This document shows positions 7,600 to 16,075 of a stretch of DNA of 64,000 nt, piece after piece; within the stretch, counting starts at the first letter, position 1; each line of letters begins with the position of its first letter. The DNA comes from Methylobacterium sp. Leaf91 (GTDB taxonomy: Bacteria > Pseudomonadota > Alphaproteobacteria > Rhizobiales > Beijerinckiaceae), in assembly GCF_001422815.1 (NCBI RefSeq), contig NZ_LMMP01000049.1, positions 2,851 through 66,850 of the forward strand, in the 5' to 3' direction. The notes beneath the pieces are model-generated. The model had not been told where the DNA came from, ran no database searches, and saw nothing but the letters and a program-made list of their open reading frames with translations. Position numbers and translations under genes: made by a program.

Positions 7600-10110
7600 T
7601 CAGGCAGCACCGAGATAGGCCGCGGCAAGGGTCTCATCGGCGGAGAGTTCCGCCGCCGAGCCCGAGGCGACGACGCGGCCCTGTTCCAGCACGTAGCCGC
7701 GATCCGCCACGGTCAAGGCCAGTGCGGCCATCTGGTCGACGATGAGGATGGTCACGCCCTGGTCGCGCAACTCGGCCACGACGGCGTAGAGGGCGTTGAT
7801 CATGGACGGGGCGAGCCCGAGCGAGGGTTCGTCGAGGAGGAGGATGCGCGGCTGCGCCATCATCCCGCGAGCAATGGCCAGCATCTGCTGTTCGCCGCCC
7901 GAAAGTAGCCCGGCCCGGCTCGTTGCCCGGTCGCGAAGGCGGGGAAACCGGTCGAGCAGGGCCTCGATCTCACTCGGATCGATCGGGGCCTTGCGTCCAT
8001 GCGCGCCGAGCCGGAGGTTCTCCAACACGGAGAGTTCCGGGAAGACCTGCCTGCCTTCAGGCACGAGGGCGAGGCCGAGGCGGGCAATGGCATGGGCCGG
8101 TAGGCCGGCGATGGCACGGTCCTCCAGGATCACCGCGCCCTCTACCGGGCGGAGGAGACCGCTCAACGCACGCATGGCGGTGGATTTTCCCGCCCCATTC
8201 GCGCCGAGGAGCGCGACGGTCTCGCCGGGACGGACATCCAGCGACAGCCGGTCCAGGACCGGTGCGGCGCCGTAACCCGCGGTCAGGTCGAGAGCCGAGA
8301 GAACCGCGTCGGCGGGACCTTTCCAAGGGGACGGGCGCGGCCGGGCAGGGGTATCGGCACCACCGAGATAGGCCCGCAGGACGGCGGGATCGGCCCGTAC
8401 CGCAGTGGCGTCCCCCCGCGCGATGGGCCGGCCGGCATCCATGACGAGGATATGGTCCGAGATGCCCATGACGAGGGGCATGTCATGCTCGACGAGAACC
8501 ACCACGATACCGCAATCGGCGATGCGGCGCAGGAGACCACCCAAACGGTCGGTATCAGCGCGAGTGAGGCCCGCTGCGGGCTCGTCAAGCAGAAGGACGC
8601 GTGGCTGACCGGCCAGGGCCCGCGCGATTTCGACGAGGCGGCGATCCACGTGAGGCAGTTCGGCGGCGGGCCGGTGGAGGGCTCCGGTATAGCCGACGAA
8701 GGCGAGGAGGGCGGTAGAGGCGGCGACATCGCTTCTCGCGCCTGCTCGGAACAGACGCCCGGGGGCAATGGCGAGGGCCACGTTGTCGATGACCGACAGT
8801 GAACCGAACAGCCGCGTGGTCTGGTAGGTCCGGGCAATGCCGGCGCGGGCGATACGGTGAGCGGGCAGACCGGCGAGATCTTTGCCGACGGGATCTTGGC
8901 TCGGGAGATCTTCATTTGGGCGATCTTGCCCCATCAGCCGGATCGCCCCGGCACCGGGCCGATAGAAGCCCGAGACCATGTTGAGAACGGTGGTCTTGCC
9001 GGCCCCGTTCGGGCCGATGATGCTCGTGACGGCGCCAGGGGCGGCGTTCACCGAGACGCCCTCCGCAGCCTTGATGCCGCCGAAGCTGATGCCGATCCCC
9101 TCCACCGAGAGCGCTTCGGGCGACCGCTGCGCGAGATAGGTGGCAACGTCTCCCCCGACGCGTGGCACTGTCTCGGAAACGCGGCGCGGCAGGAGCCGGG
9201 CGAGGCTCCCGACGATGCCGGCCGGCACCAGCCACAGGACCACCAGCGTCGCGAGGCCGAAGAACAGCAGGCGGTACTCTGCGAGCCCGGAGAGGGTCTC
9301 TGGCAGGAGAACGGTGACCAGGGCACCGAAGAGCGGCCCCAGCACTGTGCCGGCGCCTCCCACCACCACCGAGAGTACGAACAGGATCGACTGGGTGAAC
9401 GGGAACGAACTCGGCGCGATGAACAGCATCAACGGCGGCAGCACCGCCCCGGCGAGACCGGTCAGTGCCGCCGAGATCATGAAGGCCAAGGTCTTCACCC
9501 GCACCGGATCGAAGCCGAGGGAGGCGGCGGCGACATCCGCGTCCCGCACCGCCCGCATGGCGAGGCCGAGGCGGCTGCGCGCGAGGCGATGGAAGCCGTA
9601 GAGGGCGAGGCCGGCACCGAGTATCGACAGGATCGCGAGTTCGCGCTCGAGGAACGGCAATCCGAACAGCGTCGGGCCCGTGGCGATGACGAGGCCGTTC
9701 TGGCCGCCGGTGAGCGCACCGCCCTCGATCAGGCCATGCTCGACGATGAAGCCAAAGGCGATCGTCACCATGGCGAGGTAGGGGCCCTTGACCCGCATGG
9801 CGGGGATCGCGAGCACGCCGCCGAGAACCCCTGAGAGCAGGCCGGCGGCGGGGAGCGCCAGCCAGAAGCTCACCCCGGAAAGGGTCAGGATGGCGCTCGC
9901 ATAGGCGCCGATCGCGTAGAAACCGGCATGGCCGAAGGAGATCAGGCCGGTGAGGCCGAGGAGGACGTTCAGCCCCGTTCCGGCCAGCGTCGTCAACGCC
10001 ACGAGGGCGATGATGAAATGGCTGTACCCGTCGGTGGCGGCCACGAGGCCGATCCCCGCGACGGTGAGGGCGAGAATGGCGAGGGGCAGGGCGGAGCTTC
10101 CGGCGCGCAT
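7600..10110 (-). CDS. Fused branched-chain-type ABC importer: LivM permease + LivG ATPase + LivF ATPase
   Basis: One 836-residue protein carries three subunits that are normally separate. Residues 1-310 are a LivM-type permease with multiple transmembrane helices and the family segment GLISFGHAGFYAIGAYA. Residues about 332-585 are a LivG-like ATPase: Walker A GPNGAGKTT (366-374), Walker B VLLLDE (505-510), H-loop VEHD. Residues about 602-836 are a LivF-like ATPase: Walker A GANGAGKST (636-644), signature LSGGE (736-740), Walker B ILLLDE (756-761). In the LivG part the signature reads LPHVD (484-488): the invariant glycine is valine. LivF-type ATPases normally have VEQ instead of an H-loop His, and this one has VDQ, so that is not a defect. 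It starts 4 bases after the livH stop. With LivH and the binding protein it would form the whole importer; the substrate is an amino acid, urea or amide by family. Confidence 0.93.
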   Translation of the reverse strand: MRAGSSALPLAILALTVAGIGLVAATDGYSHFIIALVALTTLAGTGLNVLLGLTGLISFGHAGFYAIGAYASAILTLSGVSFWLALPAAGLLSGVLGGVLAIPAMRVKGPYLAMVTIAFGFIVEHGLIEGGALTGGQNGLVIATGPTLFGLPFLERELAILSILGAGLALYGFHRLARSRLGLAMRAVRDADVAAASLGFDPVRVKTLAFMISAALTGLAGAVLPPLMLFIAPSSFPFTQSILFVLSVVVGGAGTVLGPLFGALVTVLLPETLSGLAEYRLLFFGLATLVVLWLVPAGIVGSLARLLPRRVSETVPRVGGDVATYLAQRSPEALSVEGIGISFGGIKAAEGVSVNAAPGAVTSIIGPNGAGKTTVLNMVSGFYRPGAGAIRLMGQDRPNEDLPSQDPVGKDLAGLPAHRIARAGIARTYQTTRLFGSLSVIDNVALAIAPGRLFRAGARSDVAASTALLAFVGYTGALHRPAAELPHVDRRLVEIARALAGQPRVLLLDEPAAGLTRADTDRLGGLLRRIADCGIVVVLVEHDMPLVMGISDHILVMDAGRPIARGDATAVRADPAVLRAYLGGADTPARPRPSPWKGPADAVLSALDLTAGYGAAPVLDRLSLDVRPGETVALLGANGAGKSTAMRALSGLLRPVEGAVILEDRAIAGLPAHAIARLGLALVPEGRQVFPELSVLENLRLGAHGRKAPIDPSEIEALLDRFPRLRDRATSRAGLLSGGEQQMLAIARGMMAQPRILLLDEPSLGLAPSMINALYAVVAELRDQGVTILIVDQMAALALTVADRGYVLEQGRVVASGSAAELSADETLAAAYLGAA

Positions 10111-10114
10111 CGGC

Positions 10115-10984
10115 TCAGACCTTGTTCACGGCGGCCCGGCCGAGGAGGCCGTCAGGACGCAGCGCCAGCGCGAGGATGATCACCGAAAACACCACGATCT
10201 GGGTGTAGCCGGAACCGAGATAGCCGGTGACCAGGGCTTCCACGACGCCGTACAGCAGACCGGCCAGGACCACGCCGGTGGCGGAGCCGATCCCGCCGAG
10301 AATGGCGACGGCGAAGGCCTTGATGCCGAACAGGGTGCCCATCTCGGCCGAGACCGAGAACAGCGGGGCGATGAGGAGGCCCGCCGCGCCCGCGAGCAGG
10401 GCGGAGAGCGCGAAGGCGCAGGCCACCGCCCGACGCACGTCGATGCCCATCAGCCGCGCAGCGTCGGCATTCTGCGCCACCGCAAGCAGAACGCGGCCGA
10501 GATCTGTCCGGCGGAACACCGTGTGGATGGCGAACGCGACGGCGAGCCCGACAACGGGGATCACGATCTGCAGTGGGTAGATTCCGGTACCGAAGAAATC
10601 GACCGGGTTGCGCGCGAGCGGGGAGGGCAGGCTGCGCGGTTCCTTGCCAAAGGTGAACAGAATGACGTTGTCGAGCACCACGCCCCCGGCCACCGTGGCA
10701 AGGAGCCAGGCATCCGAGTTCCGCTCGACGAAGGGGCGCACCAGAATGCGCTCGACCACGATGCCGAGAAACGCGCAGCCGGCCAGGGCTGCGGCCACCG
10801 CCAACGGCATCGGCCAGCCCAATGTAACGCCCAGCATGTAGCCCAGCACCGCCCCGAGGGTGACGGCGCTTCCTTGCGCGAAATTCACCGTACCGGAGAC
10901 GGCGTAGGTCACGTGGAAGCCGAGGGCGATGAGCCCATACATGCTCCCGAGACCGAGGCCGCTCACAAGGGAGCCGGTCAACAT
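10115..10984 (-). CDS. livH: Branched-chain-type ABC transporter permease LivH
   Basis: 289-residue inner-membrane permease, full length for the LivH family, with about eight hydrophobic segments and the family stretch GLIALGFHVTYAVSGTVNFAQG near residues 16-37, GALNF-like. The conserved ABC-contact loop (LMGIDVRRAVACAFALS, about 178-194) is present. It would pair with the LivM part of the fused protein as the heterodimeric channel. It lies between the binding-protein gene (191 bases upstream, with a palindromic element in the gap) and the fused gene (4 bases downstream), all on the minus strand. Confidence 0.92.
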   Translation of the reverse strand: MLTGSLVSGLGLGSMYGLIALGFHVTYAVSGTVNFAQGSAVTLGAVLGYMLGVTLGWPMPLAVAAALAGCAFLGIVVERILVRPFVERNSDAWLLATVAGGVVLDNVILFTFGKEPRSLPSPLARNPVDFFGTGIYPLQIVIPVVGLAVAFAIHTVFRRTDLGRVLLAVAQNADAARLMGIDVRRAVACAFALSALLAGAAGLLIAPLFSVSAEMGTLFGIKAFAVAILGGIGSATGVVLAGLLYGVVEALVTGYLGSGYTQIVVFSVIILALALRPDGLLGRAAVNKV

Positions 10985-11030
10985 GGAACTCTCACTTTCA
11001 CCGTATCATGTGGTCCATCCCACCCAGCCA

Positions 11031-11142
11031 CCTCATCGCTGAGACGCCGCAGCGAAGCGGAGGCCTCGAAGGAGGCGTCCAGTTCGCACAGTGAGTTCCG
11101 GAGACCTCCTTCGAGGCCGCTTCGCGGCGCCACAGGATGAGG
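11031..11142. repeat. Long palindromic repeat element, copy 1 (REP/BIME-like)
   Basis: An imperfect 112-base inverted repeat in the gap between the binding-protein gene and livH. Outer arms are CCTCATC (11031-11037) and GATGAGG (11136-11142); inner arms GCGAAGCGG...CCTCGAAGGAGG (about 11052-11075) and its complement (about 11105-11127), differing by a 3-base insertion. The same outer and inner words recur at 33247-33353. As RNA it would fold into a strong stem that could protect the upstream mRNA or dampen read-through, giving more binding protein than permease. Confidence 0.75.
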
Positions 11143-11175
11143 TCGCGGGTGGGATGAACGGCGATGGCCGCTTCC

Positions 11176-12363
11176 TCAGTTCGCCACGGCGACGATCTCG
11201 CCGTCCTTGAACCGCGTGAACACGTAATCCTGTGGGCCGAGCGCGTCGTGACGGTCCGGGGCGAAGGGCTTGTCGTAGGTCTTGATCAGGCCGGGATAGG
11301 TGGCGATCTTGTAGAAGCCGTCGCGCACGTCCGGCCCCTTTGTGGACTTGGCCTCGCCAATCGCAAGGGCCAGGAGATGCGTCGCGTCGTACGCGTTGGC
11401 GATGCCCACGGCTGGGGTCACATCGGCCATGGACTTGATCGCCGGATACTTGGCCTTCAGGGCATCGAGCACCGCCATCGCCTTTGGCGAGGTATTGCCG
11501 GCGAAGGTGAAGGTCTGAATGAAATGCACCTTGGCGGCGCTCGGGCCGGCAAGCTCATCGAAGCGACCGCCGGCAGGCCCCCAATGCGACACGACGGGTA
11601 CGCTCCATCCCATCCGGTCGAGGGATTTCACGATCTGGGCCGAGGGCCCGACATTGCCGACCAGGAACAGGGTGTCGGCGCCGGCCTCCTTCAGCCGCGT
11701 GAGTTGGGGCACCATGTCCACGTCGGACGCCTCGTATTTCTCGATGCCGGCGGCAGGAAGACCGGCTGTCTTCAAGGCCGCCGTCAGACCCTGCTGGTTC
11801 GACTCGCCCCAGGCGTTGTTGACGAGGATCATGCCGGGCTTCTTCGCCTGATGGGTCTTGATCGCATAGGCGACGAGAGCCTCGTCCACGAGGGCATCCA
11901 CCGCCGAGACGCGGAAGGCGTAGTTGTCGGCGGCACCGTTACGCGTGATGCCGGTGCCCGCCGCCCAGGGGCCGAGGAAGGGCACTTTCATCTGGTTGGC
12001 GATGGGCACGATCGCCATCGAGACCGGGGTATCGAGACCGCCGACCAGGGCGACGACGCCGACGCGCTGGATCAGCTCCCGGGCGGCCAGCACGCCCTTC
12101 GACGGGTTGGCCTCGTCATCCCGCGCCACGAGCTCCAGAGGCCGCCCTAGAACGCCGCCGGCAGCGTTGACCTCGTCGATGGCGAGACCGATGCCTCGCG
12201 AGATCGCCTCGCCGGACTTGGCGGATTGGCCAGACAAGGCGGTTACGAGGCCGATCTTGATTGTCTCCGCCGCCTGCACCGGCGCGACGAACGCGAGACC
12301 GGCCAACGCGGTCGCCCCGAGGGCGAGGCGACGGGTCAGCGATGATGGGCTGTGCTTGCGCAT
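11176..12363 (-). CDS. LivK-like periplasmic substrate-binding protein
   Basis: 395 residues from the ATG at 12363; an upstream in-frame ATG at 12447 would place 28 non-signal residues before a good signal peptide, so I reject it. The N-terminus has a Tat/Sec-like RR pair (SLTRRLALGATALAGLAFVAPVQAA cleaved near residue 33), then the type I periplasmic binding fold of peripheral amino-acid receptors: KIGLVTALSGQSAKSGE near the mature N-terminus, LGRPLELVARDDEANPSKG, and VALVGGLDTPVSMAIVPIANQ. It delivers ligand to the LivH/LivMGF importer. Being first in the minus-strand operon and followed by a stem-loop fits the high dose usual for binding proteins. The ligand cannot be inferred. Confidence 0.92.
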   Translation of the reverse strand: MRKHSPSSLTRRLALGATALAGLAFVAPVQAAETIKIGLVTALSGQSAKSGEAISRGIGLAIDEVNAAGGVLGRPLELVARDDEANPSKGVLAARELIQRVGVVALVGGLDTPVSMAIVPIANQMKVPFLGPWAAGTGITRNGAADNYAFRVSAVDALVDEALVAYAIKTHQAKKPGMILVNNAWGESNQQGLTAALKTAGLPAAGIEKYEASDVDMVPQLTRLKEAGADTLFLVGNVGPSAQIVKSLDRMGWSVPVVSHWGPAGGRFDELAGPSAAKVHFIQTFTFAGNTSPKAMAVLDALKAKYPAIKSMADVTPAVGIANAYDATHLLALAIGEAKSTKGPDVRDGFYKIATYPGLIKTYDKPFAPDRHDALGPQDYVFTRFKDGEIVAVAN

Positions 12364-12482
12364 GGACGGCTCTCCGGAAGAATCGGGCCCATCACCGCAA
12401 CCACCATGCCATTTGTCAAAGCGTTGATATACTTCATCTAATTCCAAAAGCGCGGATTGCGATGCCTGCTTTCACGCCAAAC

Positions 12483-12506
12483 TGCATACACTTATTGCAT
12501 GCACTT
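12483..12506. promoter_or_regulatory. Direct-repeat operator candidate between divergent genes
   Basis: TGCATACACTT (12483-12493) and TGCATGCACTT (12496-12506) match at 10 of 11 bases, 13 bases apart, in an AT-richer gap between the divergent binding-protein and NTF2-like genes. The second contains the palindrome TGCATGCA. GntR/FCD regulators bind short sites of this kind, and a GntR gene lies 2.5 kb away, so this may be its site; that link is inference. Confidence 0.45.
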
Positions 12507-12550
12507 TTTGCAAGCTCGGAGCAGTGTCGGGATCGAACGGAGACCAGAGC

Positions 12551-12970
12551 ATGACCCAAGCGACCGAGGCAGAAACCATCACCGACACCGATGCGGCCAT
12601 CGTCACTGCCTATCTCGAAGCCTCCATGGTGCCCGACCCTGAAACCGCCGCGCGCTATATGGCGCCGGGGATCGAGATCGTCTTCACTGGCGCCCGGGTC
12701 TTCCGGCATCCCCGCGAGGTGACGGCCTTCAACGCGGGCCGCTATGCCTGGGTGAAGAAGCGCATGGAGCGTCTGGACGTGGTGCCGGGAGAGGGAGTCA
12801 CCACGGTCTACAGCCTCGGCACCCTTTACGGCGAATGGCCGGATGGAACGCCGTTCGAAGGCAATCGCTACGTCGACCGCTTCACGGTACGTGACGGTCT
12901 GATCGTGACGATGGAAGTCTGGAACGACAGTGCCGAACGACTGCTCACGAAGCACGGCGTCTCGGCTTAG
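12551..12970 (+). CDS. NTF2-like (SnoaL-type) family protein
   Basis: 139 residues from the ATG at 12551, with GGAGACC upstream; a GTG nine codons earlier is less likely. The sequence has the NTF2-like cone pattern: N-terminal helices (DAAIVTAYLEASMVPDPETAARYMA), then beta strands ending in DRFTVRDGLIVTMEVWND. It is soluble. Members of this fold act as small enzymes, or as partners of amidases in cyanuric-acid and purine pathways (AtzH, HpxZ), which is suggestive here because an amidase, a CE4 hydrolase and an importer are neighbours. It is transcribed away from the importer operon, across a shared regulatory gap. Confidence 0.75.
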   Translation: MTQATEAETITDTDAAIVTAYLEASMVPDPETAARYMAPGIEIVFTGARVFRHPREVTAFNAGRYAWVKKRMERLDVVPGEGVTTVYSLGTLYGEWPDGTPFEGNRYVDRFTVRDGLIVTMEVWNDSAERLLTKHGVSA

Positions 12971-12979
12971 GCGCTCCCC

Positions 12980-14611
12980 TCAGGCGTCGGCTCCGGCGAG
13001 CCGCCGCGTGTCGACGAAGGTGCGGCCATCCGGAAAGCGATAGCTGATGCTCTCGGACAGTCGTCCGTTGGCACGGATCAGGATCGCGGAGGGCCGGGTG
13101 AGATCGTCGATCCGCGTCAGCGCCTCGGCAACCGTCATCGGCACGTCGCGGCCGCCGCCGAGTTGACGCCACCATTGCACCGCCTTCTCTCGGGGGTAAC
13201 CGGCCTGCTCCAAGGCGATCCGCACCCGGTGGCTCGACCCGTCATCGGTCTGGAACTCGACGTCGAGGCTGCCGGATGAAGCATGGCGGCCGAGCCGCCA
13301 CCGGGAGACGCCGCGCCAGACCGGTACCGCGCGGGACAGGATCGGATGCTCGTCGTCGGCCGCGGCCTCATGGCTCGGCCCATCCTCGTCGGTCTCGTCC
13401 GGCTCGACCCAGCACGCCTCGCAGGTGCTGGCATTGAGAGCGATGAGCGCGCCGCAGCCGGGGCAGGGCTTGGCCCGGATCTCTCCCTCTCGGCCCTTGA
13501 TCGCGGCGGCACTGCGCGCGGTGACGATATCTACCGGCCCGTGCATCCGTACCAGGCCGGCATAGTCGAGGATCAGCGCATCGGACTTGCCCGGCGCGGT
13601 CCGCAGCGCACGGCCCACCTGCTGGACGTAGAGGCCCGTGCTCTGGGTCGGCCGCAGCAGAGCGATGAGGTCCACGCGCGGGACGTTGAATCCGGTCGAA
13701 AGGACGCCGACCGAGGTCAGGCAGCGTAGCCTTCCGGCGGTGAAATCGCGCACGACCCGGTCGCGATCGCGCTTGCCGGTCTCGCCCGTCACCATTTCGC
13801 AGCTGAAGCCTTCCGCCCGCACCGCATCGCGCACCGCCTCGGCATGGGCGACACCGGCGCAGAAGGCGAGCCAGGCCCGGCGGTCGCGGCCGAAACCGGC
13901 CATTTCCTCCACCGCCGCGCGGGTGATCCAATCCTGGTTCACCGCCGCCTCGAGGGCGCTCGGGATGTAGTCGCCGCCGCGCTTGGCCACGCCAGACACG
14001 TCGAGCGCCGTGGCGGTGGCCTTGCAGATCAGCGGGGCGAGGTAGCCCTGGTGGATCAGGTCGCCGACATTGGCCTCATAGACGATGCGTTCGAACAGGC
14101 GGCCTTCGCCTTCGTCGAGGCGGCCGCTATCGAGGCGGTACGGAGTCGCGGTGAGGCCGACGACGCTCAGCTCCGGTCGGGCGGCACGCAGGGCCGCGAG
14201 GAACCGGCCGTACCGAGTCTCCGCGTCGCGAGGAATCAGATGGGCTTCATCGACCACCACGACATCGAAGGCACCGATGGCGTCGAAGCGGTTCCAGACC
14301 GATTGGATGCCGCAGAACAGGATCTGCGTCGCGGTTTCGCGTCGGTTCAAGCCGGCCGAGTAGATACCGGCCGGCGCAGCCGGCCAGTAGGTCATGAGCT
14401 CACGATGATTCTGGGCGATGAGCTCGCGGGTATGGGTGACGATGGCAATCCGCGCGCCGGGACGCTCGGCGAGCACTTCGCGGACCAGGGCCGCGATGAC
14501 GAAGGCCTTGCCCGCCCCCGTGGGCAGGACGATCAGCCCATCGCCGGTCTCGTTGCGCCACGAGGCATAGAGTGCGTCGAGGCTGGCGCGCTGGTAGGGT
14601 CTCAGGTCCAT
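12980..14611 (-). CDS. Superfamily 2 DEAD/DEAH-type helicase with zinc ribbon
   Basis: 543 residues from MDLRPYQRASLDALY (14611), whose Q-rich start is typical of SF2 DNA translocases; a start 13 codons upstream is possible. Motifs in order: Walker A PTGAGKA (about 30-36), THTRELIAQN (Ia), DEAH in VVVDEAHLIP (II), LTATPYR (III), and QQVGRALRT (VI). After the second RecA domain comes a four-cysteine knuckle (CPGC...CEAC), then a C-terminal domain of unknown role. Family members resemble phage and chromosomal repair helicases. The Walker A residue that should be Thr or Ser is Ala36, which ought to weaken ATP/Mg binding. It interrupts the transport/amidase locus and converges with the NTF2-like gene with only 9 bases between stops. 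Confidence 0.85.
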   Translation of the reverse strand: MDLRPYQRASLDALYASWRNETGDGLIVLPTGAGKAFVIAALVREVLAERPGARIAIVTHTRELIAQNHRELMTYWPAAPAGIYSAGLNRRETATQILFCGIQSVWNRFDAIGAFDVVVVDEAHLIPRDAETRYGRFLAALRAARPELSVVGLTATPYRLDSGRLDEGEGRLFERIVYEANVGDLIHQGYLAPLICKATATALDVSGVAKRGGDYIPSALEAAVNQDWITRAAVEEMAGFGRDRRAWLAFCAGVAHAEAVRDAVRAEGFSCEMVTGETGKRDRDRVVRDFTAGRLRCLTSVGVLSTGFNVPRVDLIALLRPTQSTGLYVQQVGRALRTAPGKSDALILDYAGLVRMHGPVDIVTARSAAAIKGREGEIRAKPCPGCGALIALNASTCEACWVEPDETDEDGPSHEAAADDEHPILSRAVPVWRGVSRWRLGRHASSGSLDVEFQTDDGSSHRVRIALEQAGYPREKAVQWWRQLGGGRDVPMTVAEALTRIDDLTRPSAILIRANGRLSESISYRFPDGRTFVDTRRLAGADA

Positions 14612-14680
14612 CGCCGGCTCTGTAAGGCCGTTCTCGCCGAACCGGAACACTGCCCGGCGGGATGCGGCCTCGCCGGATGG

Positions 14681-14905
14681 TCAAGCCCCTTCGCCGACCA
14701 CCTCATCGCGCATCACCCGCGCGATGCGCTCCACCATTCCCTGCGACAGACGGACGAACTGCCCGGTGCCATGCCCGCGCCCATCGAGTAACTCGGCGAA
14801 GAGGGGCTTCGCGGGCTCGCAGACCAGGGCCGCCACCGGCCGCGTATTGCGCCGCTTGGCCCGCAGCCGCTCGGCCAGCGCATCGGGAACGAAAGGTTCA
14901 CGCAA
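14681..14905 (-). CDS. Hypothetical 74-residue protein upstream of the helicase
   Basis: A small basic-acidic mixed soluble protein (MREPFVPDALAERLRAKRR at the start). It lies 69 bases upstream of the helicase start on the same strand, so the two probably share a transcript. I recognise no domain. Codon use is like the neighbours. GTGs inside could serve as alternative starts. Confidence 0.5.
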   Translation of the reverse strand: MREPFVPDALAERLRAKRRNTRPVAALVCEPAKPLFAELLDGRGHGTGQFVRLSQGMVERIARVMRDEVVGEGA

Positions 14906-15031
14906 GGCGGGCTTCTCCTGTCAGGGCCGACGGTCCGAGGAGAGGGGCCTAGGCTTTCAGGGTTGCCGAGAGATTAAAGCCGCCGGATTGGCGCATGTCG
15001 CAAGCCGGCGCGGAATCGCATTTGCGCCGCT

Positions 15032-15760
15032 TCAACCAGCCCGGCGTCGCAAAGTACTCTTCTCGGTGACGTAGGGTGCCAGGACCCGGCGGAGGTCCCG
15101 CTCGCGCGGCGGCTCGGCAACGATTTGCGCCCGCACGGCCACGGCATCGAGGTGATGATCCATCAGATGAGTCGCACGATCGACGTCGCCGGCCATGAGC
15201 GCCGCCACGATCTCGCGATGCTCGTTGACGGCGCAATCCGAGGAGTGCGGACGGCTGTACAGCGAGAGGGTCAGCGCGCAGCGATAGCCGAGCTCGGCCA
15301 CGTAGCGGACGAGGACGGGGCTGCCGGTCATTCGCGCCAGCAGGAGGTGAAACTCGGTGGCGAGCCGGATCGATGGGGCTTCCGGTCCGCCACGGACCGC
15401 GTCCTCCTCGTCGATATGTGCGAGCAGAATCGCTTCCTGCTCGGCGGTGAGGCGACCGGCCAGTCGCTGGACCACGAGGCGCTCCAGGGAGATGCGGACC
15501 TCGAACGTGTCGCGTGCCTCTTCCCAGCTCGGCGTCGCCACGATGGCGATCCGGTTGCGGCGGAGTTCCACCAGCCCTTCACCGGCGAGTTGCCCCAGCA
15601 CCTGCCGCGCGATGGTGCGGCTCACGCCGAAACGGTCGCCAAGGGCATCTTCCGGCAGGCGATCACCGGGCGCCAGCGCGCGCTCGACGATGGCGCGGCG
15701 CAGGGATTGGCACATCATTCCCACGCGATCCTTGGCCACCTGCGTCTCAATTCCCGCCAT
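15032..15760 (-). CDS. GntR-family regulator with FCD domain
   Basis: 242 residues from MAGIETQVAKD at 15760 (an ATG at 15823 adds 21 residues of uncertain reality; the frame stays open much further but codes only for low-quality sequence). Residues about 10-75 form the winged helix-turn-helix (LPEDALGDRFGVSRTIARQVL, then wing LVELRRNRIAIV). The rest is an all-helical FCD ligand domain with the metal-binding histidines in EFHLLLARM, NEHREIV and MDHHLD. Such proteins are usually repressors released by a carboxylate or amide metabolite. It is divergent from the amidase gene with 315 bases between, and probably controls it and the importer. Confidence 0.9.
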   Translation of the reverse strand: MAGIETQVAKDRVGMMCQSLRRAIVERALAPGDRLPEDALGDRFGVSRTIARQVLGQLAGEGLVELRRNRIAIVATPSWEEARDTFEVRISLERLVVQRLAGRLTAEQEAILLAHIDEEDAVRGGPEAPSIRLATEFHLLLARMTGSPVLVRYVAELGYRCALTLSLYSRPHSSDCAVNEHREIVAALMAGDVDRATHLMDHHLDAVAVRAQIVAEPPRERDLRRVLAPYVTEKSTLRRRAG

Positions 15761-16075
15761 CGCCCACTCGCATCCCTCGTCGCAGCGTTTCGGCCACGGG
15801 CGTGTCTCCGGCACGCTTGTCATCGTCGCCCACCGGTGACGCAACCGCCATGCATGAGCGAGACCAAAGCTGAGCGGGAATCGAAGACTCTCGCAGAAGT
15901 TGCAAGGCCGCAGCACCAGCGCCACCGTGATGTGCTGGACGCTTCCCGACGTTACTGGCATCACCTCGACTGTTCGTCGAGCGGCCCGAGACACGCTTGT
16001 GACACCCGCTCCCGACGGCGCTTCCTGGAACAAGCCGCCGGCTCTCCCTTTCATCGTGCCCCAGCGAGCCACCCG
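15761..16075. promoter_or_regulatory. Divergent intergenic region, GntR gene / amidase gene
   Basis: 315 bases between two outward-facing genes, so promoters for both must lie here. An ATGCATG palindrome core at about 15850-15857 echoes the TGCATGCA in the 12.5 kb gap, but it may fall in the 5' extension of the regulator and is too short to be conclusive. No clear -35/-10 pair was found. Confidence 0.4.

Noticed and set aside
7600..8290. LivF part lacking the H-loop histidine (VDQ)
   Set aside because: LivF-type ATPases normally have VEQ at this place, so the absence of His is not a defect.
8950..9834. Long plus-strand frames opposite the fused importer gene
   Set aside because: Arg/Gly/Asp-rich antisense without motif.
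12980..14905. A defence system around the zinc-ribbon helicase
   Set aside because: No nuclease, methyltransferase or other effector is next to it; the only partner is a 74-residue unknown protein.
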